A stretch of DNA of 64,000 bases from Mycolicibacterium sp. MU0053 (lineage in GTDB: Bacteria; Actinomycetota; Actinomycetes; Mycobacteriales; Mycobacteriaceae). Positions within the stretch are counted from its first letter, which is position 1; each line of letters opens with the position of its first letter. Shown here piece after piece: positions 33,301 through 40,328 of the stretch. The stretch covers positions 5,146,001 to 5,210,000 of the forward strand of contig NZ_OY726397.1 in NCBI RefSeq assembly GCF_963378095.1, in the 5' to 3' direction. The notes under the pieces are model-generated. The model ran no database searches. It was not told the origin of the DNA and was given only the letters and a program-made list of their open reading frames with translations. The position numbers were made by a program, and so were the translations under genes.

Positions 33301-33439
33301 ATGGCGGCTGTCCATTGCAGCGGCGCTGGCACGATGCCGACCGAAAAGAGGTGAGTTACCAGCTAAACGGTCCGTCCGCACGGTTACGGCTGCGCCCAAT
33401 TAGCACCGTCGGCTGCGCAACCAGGCCGGAAGCGTCTGC

Positions 33440-33739
33440 TTACCGCGGTCCGTCGAGGACCGGAAGCGCGCCGTCGCGAGCCGCGGTCTCGATCGAGGCC
33501 CGCAACCGCGCACACGCCATGAACAGGCCCGGCCGCAACACGGCACCGCCTGCCAGGGACGGCGTAGCCGGTTCCTCGACCTGTCGACGCTCGATGCACC
33601 GCTCCAGCGAATTGCGGTTCCACTGCACGCTGGTCTGCTCCCAACTGCTCTTGCGGGCCAGCACGCGCGCCCCACACGACCCGCAGGAGACCGGCATCAT
33701 CGGTGCATCGTTGAGCCGGTTGTCGGGCCGCACGGTCAT
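33440..33739 (-). CDS. Small CxxC protein translationally coupled to KshA
   Basis: The 99-residue protein begins at an ATG overlapping the kshA stop (ATGA). Near the N-terminus it has the zinc-ribbon-like or redox motif SCGSCGARVLARKSSWEQTS, with further single cysteines at LERCIE and MACARL. There is no signal peptide. It is too small for a classical ferredoxin and lacks the spacing of one, although a metal site using the four cysteines is possible. The coupling to the Rieske oxygenase suggests a role with KshA, such as metal delivery, assembly or electron transfer. I do not recognise a named family. Confidence 0.72.
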   Translation of the reverse strand: MTVRPDNRLNDAPMMPVSCGSCGARVLARKSSWEQTSVQWNRNSLERCIERRQVEEPATPSLAGGAVLRPGLFMACARLRASIETAARDGALPVLDGPR

Positions 33740-34893
33740 GTCGTCAGACCCACCAGCCGCGGCAGGCGATTGGCGGCCAGGTTCTCCTCGACTTCCTTCA
33801 GCCAGGCCTCGCGGGGACGGGTGGTGTCGATCTCGAACTCGAAGCGGTCCACCATGTCCGGAGCGACGTCGGCGACATCGACGTAGAACTGCTCGTACCA
33901 CCGGCGCAACTGGTAGACGGGGCCGTCCTCTTCACACAGCAGCGGGTTGTCGATCCGGGCCTTGCGCCGCCAGATCGCCACGTCCTGCTCGAAGCCCATC
34001 TTGACGAAATCGCCCAGTGCAGTTGCCATCTCGATCGCCACGTCCTCGGGGACCGTTTCCGACTTCTCGACGGTGATCCCGTACTGCAGCACGAATGAGT
34101 TCTCGTCGATCGGATAGTGGCAGTTGAGCAGGACGGTGCGTTGATCGCTGTGCTCGTAGTGGTAGGTGAGATCGTCGATCATGAACGACGGCCCATAGTA
34201 GGAGGCCACCGACGTGGTGCCGAGGATCTTGGCGCCCTCACCCGAGCCGAGATCCGGTCGGGCCTCGCTCTTGTAGTACTGCGTGGCGACGTGACCCTCG
34301 AAGATGTTCTTGAAGCCCGTCGGCAGGCCGCCGTGAATGTAGAAGAAGTGCGCCATATCGACCACGTTGTCGATGATTTCGCGGCAGTTGGTATCGACGA
34401 TCGTGGTGTACCAGTGCCAGTCGGTCCAGGAATCGGTGCCCACGCCCTCGATCCTCGGGATGGCCACCTCGGCGGGCGGGGCCTTCTTTTCCGGGTCGTT
34501 CCAGACGAAGAGCATGCCGTCCTGCTCCATCGTGGGCCAGGTCGCGGTGCGGGCGAGCTTCGGCACCCGTCGGCTGTAGGGCACCTTCTTGCAGCGGCCG
34601 TCCCCGCCCCAGCGCCAGTCGTGGAACGGGCAGGCGATCTCGTTGCCCTTCACTTCGCCGTCGGACAGGTCACCGCCCATGTGCCTGCAGTAGGCGTCCA
34701 GGACGTTGATGGCGCCGTCCGCGCCCCGGAAGACCACCAACTTGGTGCCGAATGCGCTGATGGAGTGCGGCTTTCCGTCGCCCAGATCACGCGTCAGACC
34801 CAGGCAGTGCCAGCCCCGGGCGAAGCGGGCCGGTGCGGCCTGAGCCTCGATCTGTCGAACCTCGGCGACGCCGTCAGGCTGCAACCATGTCAT
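33736..34893 (-). CDS. kshA: 3-ketosteroid 9-alpha-hydroxylase oxygenase, Rieske type
   Basis: The 385-residue protein starts at ATG 34893. The Rieske domain has C69-R-H71 (AYCRHMGGDLSDG) and C88-x2-H91 (CPFHDWRWGGDG). The catalytic domain shows the KshA iron pattern N176-x2-D179-x2-H182-x4-H187 in NVVDMAHFFYIHGG. Length and sequence are those of KshA, the oxygenase that hydroxylates C9 of 3-ketosteroids with KshB as reductase and leads to ring B opening. It is followed by a coupled CxxC protein and is divergent from a KstD-type gene, across 137 bp holding two shared-motif sites. Paralogues differ in substrate range, so the natural steroid is uncertain. Confidence 0.93.
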   Translation of the reverse strand: MTWLQPDGVAEVRQIEAQAAPARFARGWHCLGLTRDLGDGKPHSISAFGTKLVVFRGADGAINVLDAYCRHMGGDLSDGEVKGNEIACPFHDWRWGGDGRCKKVPYSRRVPKLARTATWPTMEQDGMLFVWNDPEKKAPPAEVAIPRIEGVGTDSWTDWHWYTTIVDTNCREIIDNVVDMAHFFYIHGGLPTGFKNIFEGHVATQYYKSEARPDLGSGEGAKILGTTSVASYYGPSFMIDDLTYHYEHSDQRTVLLNCHYPIDENSFVLQYGITVEKSETVPEDVAIEMATALGDFVKMGFEQDVAIWRRKARIDNPLLCEEDGPVYQLRRWYEQFYVDVADVAPDMVDRFEFEIDTTRPREAWLKEVEENLAANRLPRLVGLTT

Positions 34894-34951
34894 TGTCGGC
34901 CATCCTCGCTGTGTATTGCTGGCAGGGAACAGACCCGTTGTAGCACCGGGG

Positions 34952-34970
34952 CGGTCCGCTGACTGGGTGG
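34952..34970. promoter_or_regulatory. Shared cluster motif, site e (kshA side)
   Basis: CGGTCCGCTGACTGGGTGG lies 58 bp before the kshA start. It shares GGTCCGCT with site b and CCGCTGAC-GGG with site g. Confidence 0.45.
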
Positions 34971-34971
34971 C

Positions 34972-34990
34972 GTTCCACTGACCGGACGGG
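34972..34990 (+). promoter_or_regulatory. Shared cluster motif, site f (kstD side)
   Basis: GTTCCACTGACCGGACGGG lies about 41 bp before the GTG of the KstD-type gene. It shares CACTGACCGG with site d and CTGACCGG-ACGGG with site g. A possible -10 element GACAAT is 7 bp before the start. Confidence 0.45.
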
Positions 34991-35030
34991 GCCCCGGCCG
35001 ATTTCGGTGATCGGGGGTGACAATCGCCCG

Positions 35031-36710
35031 GTGACCGAACCACAGCACCACACCGTCGATCTCCTCGTCATCGGCTCCGGCACCGGAATGGCCGCCGCGC
35101 TGGCCGCGCACGAGCTGGGGCTTTCGACGCTGATCGTGGAGAAGACGTCTTACGTGGGCGGGTCGACGGCCCGTTCCGGGGGCGCCTTCTGGATGCCGGC
35201 CAATCCGGTGCTGGCCGAGTCGGGTTCGGCCGACACGCTCGAGGCGGGACACACCTACATCGACACCGTGGTGGGCGACGATGCCCCGCTGGACCGTGCG
35301 CACGCATTCGTCGACGCTGGGACGGCCACCGTGCAGATGCTGCGCCGCAATACCCGCATGAAATTCCTTTGGGCCAAGGGTTACTCGGACTACCATCCGG
35401 AGTCCGCCGGCGGCAGCGCCGTGGGCCGTACCTGCGAGTGCCGGCCCTTCAACACCGCGGTGCTGGGTCCCGAGTTGGCCCGGTTGCGGCCCGGTGTCAT
35501 GAAGTCCTCGTTCCCGATGCCGGTCACCGGCGCCGACTACCGCTGGCTCAACCTGATGGCCAAGGTGCCGAGCAAGTCCTGGCCTCGCATCCTGTTGCGC
35601 GCCTTCCAGGGCATCGGCGGCCTGGCCTTGCGACGGCGTTATGCCGCCGGTGGTCAGGCGTTGGCGGCGGGCATGTTTGACGGGGTGCTGCGCGCCGGCA
35701 TCCCTGTGTGGACGGACTCACCGGTGGAGGAGTTGGTCCTCGACGGCGGCCGCGTGACCGGGGCCGTCGTGCAACGCGACGGCACCGCGGTCACCATCAC
35801 CGCCCGCCGCGGCGTGGTGCTGGCCACCGGCGGGTTCGATCACCTGATGAGTTGGCGACACAAGTTCCAGTCCGAACGACTCGGCGAGCACGCCAGCCTG
35901 GGCTCCGAGGGCAATACCGGCGACGGCATCCGGCTGGCCCAGGACACCTGTGGCGCGGGCACCGGTCTGATGGAACAGGCCTGGTGGTTTCCCGCGTTCG
36001 CCCCGCTGCCCGGCGGCGAACCGACGGTCATGCTCGCCGAGCGCTCCCTGCCGGGCTGTCTGCTGGTGGACCAGACCGGCAGGCGCTTCGTCAACGAGGC
36101 CGTCGACTACATGTCCTTCGGACAGCTGATCCTCGAACGGGAGCGGGCGGGCAATCCGGTCGAGACCATGTGGATGGTGTTCGATCAGAAGTACCGCAAC
36201 AGCTATCTGCTTGCCGCGGAGCTGTTTCCGCGCATGCCGATCCCGCAGGAATGGTATGACGCCGGGATCGCGCACCGCAGCGCGGACCTGCCGACGCTGG
36301 CGGAGGCCATGGGCGTGGATCCGTCGACTTTCGTCGCCACGATGGAGCGCTTCAATGCACTGGCCGGCGCAGGCGTGGACACCGACTTCGGCCGCGGCGC
36401 CAGCGCCTACGACCGGTACTACGGCGATCCGACCGTCACCCCCAATCCCAACCTGCGTCCCCTGGCGTCCGGTCCCTTCCACGCCGTCAAGGTGGTCCTG
36501 AGCGACCTGGGCACCTGCGGCGGCCTGCGCGCCGACACCCGGGCCCGGGTGCTGCGGGAGGACGGGTCGGTGGTCGAGGGGCTGTACGCGATCGGCAACA
36601 CCGCCGCGAATGTCTTCGGGATGCGCTATCCGGGCGCGGGCGCCACCATTGGGCAGGGACTGGTGTTCGGGTACCTCGCGGCGCGGGACGCCGCGGGCCA
36701 ACCGAGCTGA
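35031..36710 (+). CDS. kstD: 3-ketosteroid 1-dehydrogenase (KstD family)
   Basis: The 559-residue protein (GTG start 35031) closely follows KstD throughout: FAD motif LLVIGSGTGMAAALAA (residues 11-26), STARSGGAFWMPAN, the catalytic tyrosine region GYSDYHPESAGG (Y118/Y121), VVLATGGFDH, GDGIRLAQD, FVNEAVDYM, DTDFGRGASAYDRYYGDP, DLGTCGGLRAD and RYPGAGATIGQG with the second catalytic tyrosine. KstD removes hydrogens from C1 and C2 of the steroid A ring, passing electrons to FAD. With KshA divergent from it, the pair yields ring B opening. It converges with a PadR-type gene after 12 bp. Confidence 0.92.
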   Translation: MTEPQHHTVDLLVIGSGTGMAAALAAHELGLSTLIVEKTSYVGGSTARSGGAFWMPANPVLAESGSADTLEAGHTYIDTVVGDDAPLDRAHAFVDAGTATVQMLRRNTRMKFLWAKGYSDYHPESAGGSAVGRTCECRPFNTAVLGPELARLRPGVMKSSFPMPVTGADYRWLNLMAKVPSKSWPRILLRAFQGIGGLALRRRYAAGGQALAAGMFDGVLRAGIPVWTDSPVEELVLDGGRVTGAVVQRDGTAVTITARRGVVLATGGFDHLMSWRHKFQSERLGEHASLGSEGNTGDGIRLAQDTCGAGTGLMEQAWWFPAFAPLPGGEPTVMLAERSLPGCLLVDQTGRRFVNEAVDYMSFGQLILERERAGNPVETMWMVFDQKYRNSYLLAAELFPRMPIPQEWYDAGIAHRSADLPTLAEAMGVDPSTFVATMERFNALAGAGVDTDFGRGASAYDRYYGDPTVTPNPNLRPLASGPFHAVKVVLSDLGTCGGLRADTRARVLREDGSVVEGLYAIGNTAANVFGMRYPGAGATIGQGLVFGYLAARDAAGQPS

Positions 36711-36722
36711 GTACGACGGGTC

Positions 36723-37409
36723 TCAGCCCGGCGCGGCCGAGCCGTCCGCGTCGTCCTCGGCGACCATTCGCCGCTCTACCTCGTACCAGTACTCCCGCAC
36801 CGGGAACTGGACCTCCTGCTGAGCGGATTCGCCGAAGGTCTCCTCGACGGCATCGAGATCCTTGATCATCTGCAGCGCCCGTTCATGTTCGGACGCGTAA
36901 TACTGCTCGGACCACCGCAACGCCAACCGGGCGTACGCCCAGGCGGGCTGATCGGCCGTCCACCGGACCTCCCTGGCGACGGACTGGTACATCTGCTCGG
37001 CATAGTCGGCATGGGCGGTCAGAATTTCCCTGAGGCGACCCGGTTCGGCCAGGTGGCCGAGCATCACCCGCAGCACCGGATTGTGCTTGAGCGCAGGAGG
37101 TTCGACGGGTTCGTCATTGGCCCAGCGGGTGACGGCGGCCAAGCCTTCCGGGGTGATCTTGTACATCCGCCGATTCCGGACACCGTCGTCGACCCGGGAA
37201 CTCACCATTCCATGCCGCTCGAGCCGTTTGAGCTCGGAATAGATCTGGCTGTAGGCCGGGCTCGAATAGAAGTACCGGATGGCCCAGTTGATCCACTTCT
37301 TGATGTCATACCCGGACAGCTCATCCCCGCTCGAGAGCAGGCCCAGCAACGCCCAACCGGTGGGCGACACGTTCACCCCACCAGGTCCGCTGTCGGCCGG
37401 TTCCGTCAC
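36723..37409 (-). CDS. PadR-family transcriptional regulator
   Basis: The 228-residue protein has an N-terminal winged helix (WALLGLLSSGDELSGYDIKKW, then YSQIYSELKRLERHGMVSSR) and a C-terminal helical domain (HADYAEQMYQSV, then ALRWSEQYYASEHERALQMI) typical of the longer PadR/Vir-type regulators. PadR proteins usually repress a neighbouring gene until an aromatic or toxic effector is present. It lies between two KstD-type genes and is divergent from the second across 137 bp, which makes that gene a likely target. No operator palindrome is obvious. Confidence 0.9.
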   Translation of the reverse strand: MTEPADSGPGGVNVSPTGWALLGLLSSGDELSGYDIKKWINWAIRYFYSSPAYSQIYSELKRLERHGMVSSRVDDGVRNRRMYKITPEGLAAVTRWANDEPVEPPALKHNPVLRVMLGHLAEPGRLREILTAHADYAEQMYQSVAREVRWTADQPAWAYARLALRWSEQYYASEHERALQMIKDLDAVEETFGESAQQEVQFPVREYWYEVERRMVAEDDADGSAAPG

Positions 37410-37451
37410 CGACCAAGGCTAACAACCGTCACGCTACGGGCGGACCTCAGC

Positions 37452-37472
37452 TGCCGCTGACCGGGACGGGAC
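37452..37472 (+). promoter_or_regulatory. Shared cluster motif, site g (upstream of second kstD-type gene)
   Basis: The core CCGCTGACCGGGACGGGAC lies about 75 bp before the ATG at 37547. It is the best partner of site b, with 16 of 19 positions identical. It also sits upstream of the divergent PadR gene. Confidence 0.5.
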
Positions 37473-37546
37473 GTTGCGCAATCGCTGTCGCGGCCGACAG
37501 AGTGGTCCGCAGGTCAGCCAGCCAGCGCTGCGGCGAGAGGAAATCC

Positions 37547-39130
37547 ATGCCCGAGGAGGCCGTCGGCCCACAGATCCCCGCCGCGGCGAACTTCGATGCC
37601 GTCTTCGATGTGGTCGTCGTCGGCTCCGGCGGCGGCATCGCCGGCGCCTACACGGCGGCGCGGGAAGAGCTGTCGGTCCTGCTGGTGGAAGCCACCGAGC
37701 AGTTCGGTGGCACCACCGCCTACTCCGGCGGCGGTGGCATGTGGTTCCCGTGCAATCCCGCGCTGGCACGCGCCGGCAGCGACGACACCATCGATGCCGC
37801 CCTGACGTATTTCCGAGCGGTTGTCGGCGACCGCACCCCGGCCGACCTCCAGGAGGCCTACGTCCGCGGCGGCGCCGGATTCATCGAGTACCTGGAAGAA
37901 GACCCCGGCTTCGAATTCATGGCGTTGCCCTGGCCGGACTACTACGGTTCGGCGCCGGGCGCTCGCAACGACGGCCTGCGGCACACCATTGCGGTACCGC
38001 TGCCCGACCGCGACCTCGGGCAATACGCCGGATCGGTGCGCGGCCCGCTCGATACCGAGCGACTCGGCGCGCCCGCACCCGACCTCCTGATCGGTGGCCG
38101 GGCCCTGGTGGGCCGCTTTCTGGCGGCCCTCGACAAGCTGCCGAACGCCTCCTGCTGGCGCGAGGCCCCCCTGACCGAGCTGATCGTCGACGACGGCCGG
38201 GTGACCGGAGCGGTGATCGAACGCGACGGCACGCCCATGCGGGTGCGGGCCCGGCGCGGCGTGCTGCTGGCCGCCGGCGGCTTCGAGCAGAACGCGGCGA
38301 TGCGCGCCGAATACGGCGTGCCGGGCAGCGCCACCGACACCATGGGCGGGCCGGGCAACACCGGGGCCGCCCACCGCGCGGCGATCGCGGTCGGCGCCGA
38401 CACCGACCTGATGGACCAGGCCTGGTGGTCGCCGGGGATGACCCACCCCGACGGCAGGTCGGCCTTCGCGCTGTGGTTCACCGGCGGCATCTTCGTCAAC
38501 CAGGATGGGCGCCGATTCGTCAACGAATCGGCCCCCTACGACCGGATCGGCCGAGAGGTGATCCGCCAACTCGACAGCGGCGCGACCACGCTGCCGTTCT
38601 GGATGGTCTACGACGACCGCGCCGGGGCCATTCCGCCGGTGGGCGCCACCAACGTCAGCATGGTGGCGGCCGAGGAGTACCGCGCGGCGGGGCTGTGGCA
38701 CAGCGCGGACACCCTCGAGGAACTCGCCGCGATGATCGGCGTCCCGGCCGGCAACCTCACCGCCACCGTCGCACGCTTCAACGAACTGGCGGCCCTCGGC
38801 GTCGACAGCGACTTCGGCCGCGGCGACGAACCCTACGATCGCTCCTTCACCGACGGCGCCAGCCCGCTGGTTCCCATCGACACAGCGCCCTATCACGCTG
38901 CCGCCTTCGGGCTTTCGGATCTGGGCACCAAGGGTGGGCTGCGGACCGACGTGCACGGCCGGGTGTTGGCCCGCGACGGCGCGCCGGTGCCCGGTCTCTA
39001 CGCGGCCGGTAACACCATGGCGGCCGTCAGCGGAACCACCTATCCCGGCGGCGGCAACCCGATCGGTGCCTCGATGTTGTTCAGCCACTTCGCGGCCCTC
39101 GACATGGCCGGCGCGGAGGTCCACCGTTGA
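37547..39130 (+). CDS. KstD-family FAD dehydrogenase, second paralogue
   Basis: The 527-residue protein starts at ATG 37547 after AGAGGAAA. It has VVVVGSGGGIAGAYTA near residue 22, TTAYSGGGGMWFPCNPAL, WPDYYGSAPGA near 125, VLLAAGGFEQNAAMR, FVNESAPYD, SDFGRGDEPYDR, DLGTKGGLRTD and TTYPGGGNPIGASM. This is the KstD family with the late tyrosine retained, but the GYSDYY region is changed (WPDYYGS), so the substrate may be a modified steroid or a different enone. Its stop overlaps the start of a PaaI-like thioesterase (TTGA), linking it to CoA-ester metabolism. Confidence 0.88.
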   Translation: MPEEAVGPQIPAAANFDAVFDVVVVGSGGGIAGAYTAAREELSVLLVEATEQFGGTTAYSGGGGMWFPCNPALARAGSDDTIDAALTYFRAVVGDRTPADLQEAYVRGGAGFIEYLEEDPGFEFMALPWPDYYGSAPGARNDGLRHTIAVPLPDRDLGQYAGSVRGPLDTERLGAPAPDLLIGGRALVGRFLAALDKLPNASCWREAPLTELIVDDGRVTGAVIERDGTPMRVRARRGVLLAAGGFEQNAAMRAEYGVPGSATDTMGGPGNTGAAHRAAIAVGADTDLMDQAWWSPGMTHPDGRSAFALWFTGGIFVNQDGRRFVNESAPYDRIGREVIRQLDSGATTLPFWMVYDDRAGAIPPVGATNVSMVAAEEYRAAGLWHSADTLEELAAMIGVPAGNLTATVARFNELAALGVDSDFGRGDEPYDRSFTDGASPLVPIDTAPYHAAAFGLSDLGTKGGLRTDVHGRVLARDGAPVPGLYAAGNTMAAVSGTTYPGGGNPIGASMLFSHFAALDMAGAEVHR

Positions 39131-39738
39131 ACCGGCCCAGCACGCCCGACGAGATCCAACGCAGCGAGGCCGTTTACAGCCCGTTGACCGAGTCGTTGCG
39201 GCGACTCATCGACGTCACGATCCGCAGCGATGCCGGCGAGGCCGACGTGCGCCGGGCGCACGCGCTGATCGAAGAAGCCACCGACCTTTTGAGTGTCCAG
39301 CTGGACCCGGATCCCTTCCGGGTGCGCACTACGCCCGAAGGCCGGCCGTTGACCTGGGGCAACGTCGCGTTCGGCCTGCGTAACGCCGTTGCCCCTCCCT
39401 TACGGGTCCAACGCGACGGGACCGGCAGGGCAACAGCGGATCTCGTGCTCGGCGCCGCGTATGAAGGTCCCGCCGGTCAGGTGCACGGTGGCGTGTGTGC
39501 GTTGATCCTCGACCATGTGCTCAGTGCCACCGCCCACCGCCGGGACGCACCGGCCGTCACCGGCACGCTGACGCTGCGCTATGTGGCCCCCACCCCGCTG
39601 GGCCCGGTCCGTGCCGAATCCTGGACCGACCGGGAGGAACGCGGGAAAACCTTTGCCGTGGGCCAACTCCTGAATGCCGACGGTGCCGTCACCGTACAGG
39701 CCGAGGGAATCTTCATCCGACCGAAGGCAAAGTCATGA
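39127..39738 (+). CDS. PaaI-like hot-dog thioesterase
   Basis: The 203-residue protein starts at TTG 39127, overlapping the preceding stop. An N-terminal helical part of about 80 residues precedes a hot-dog domain with PAGQVHGGVCALILDHVLSA (near residue 118), the position of the helix with the catalytic acidic residue in PaaI/THEM4 proteins, then GTLTLRYVAPTPLGPVRAES. It probably hydrolyses an acyl- or aryl-CoA. It is the second gene of a two-gene unit and precedes a secreted protein gene by 31 bp. Confidence 0.87.
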   Translation: MNRPSTPDEIQRSEAVYSPLTESLRRLIDVTIRSDAGEADVRRAHALIEEATDLLSVQLDPDPFRVRTTPEGRPLTWGNVAFGLRNAVAPPLRVQRDGTGRATADLVLGAAYEGPAGQVHGGVCALILDHVLSATAHRRDAPAVTGTLTLRYVAPTPLGPVRAESWTDREERGKTFAVGQLLNADGAVTVQAEGIFIRPKAKS

Positions 39739-39769
39739 GCGTGCCGCAGCTAGTCCGAGGAGCCGTCAA

Positions 39770-40282
39770 ATGTTGCGTATTCCAGCAGTTCTGACCGCGG
39801 TAGCCGCCGCTGCCTTGGCCGGGGTGGCGACCAGTGCCGTGGCCGCAGCGGACAACCCGGACTGGGGGATCAACGGCACCTACACCGCCACCTCTAACGG
39901 GGAGTGGGCGCGCAAGAACGAGGTCTTCTACGATCAGGACAGTCTGCGCAGCACCTGGACCGTCAACACCCAGTGCAGCTATCCGGGCGAGTGCACCGGC
40001 ACCGTGCACAGCGAGTGGGGCTGGTCCGCGCCGATCTATCAGAAGAGCGGCGTCTGGTATGTCAAACACACGATCGATGACTGGATACCCTGCCCGGATG
40101 GCAGCACCGCCCCGGGTTTTCAGACGTTCCGGTTCAAGGCGATGACGCCCGAGGGCGCCAACGCGGACATCACGTCGACGACGCTGGTGGGCGAGGACAT
40201 CACCACCGGCCCAAGCGGTGCCTGCGGAGTGAACAAAGCCGTGTACATCAACATGCCGTTCAAACTCACCAAGGTCGGTTGA
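39770..40282 (+). CDS. Secreted mycobacterial protein, function unknown
   Basis: The 170-residue protein starts at ATG 39770, preceded by CCGAGGA. A signal peptide (RIPAVLTAVAAAALAGVATS, cleavage near AVAAADN) leads to a mature domain with paired cysteines (TQCSYPGECTG, IPCPDG, GACGVNK) suggesting disulfides, and many Trp and Tyr (GTYTATSNGEWARKNEVFYD). I recognise the style as that of a conserved mycobacterial exported protein but know no function. It ends 46 bp from the end of mceF (convergent). Confidence 0.82.
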   Translation: MLRIPAVLTAVAAAALAGVATSAVAAADNPDWGINGTYTATSNGEWARKNEVFYDQDSLRSTWTVNTQCSYPGECTGTVHSEWGWSAPIYQKSGVWYVKHTIDDWIPCPDGSTAPGFQTFRFKAMTPEGANADITSTTLVGEDITTGPSGACGVNKAVYINMPFKLTKVG

Positions 40283-40328
40283 TCCAAAGCCAGTGCAGCA
40301 CCGCGGTTTCCGCCCGTCCACCGACGCC

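Noticed and set aside
34928..34939. AAC-N6-GTT as a possible KstR operator between kshA and kstD
   Set aside because: KstR sites have a shorter spacer between AAC and GTT with extended symmetric flanks; the spacing here is wrong and the flanks are not symmetric.
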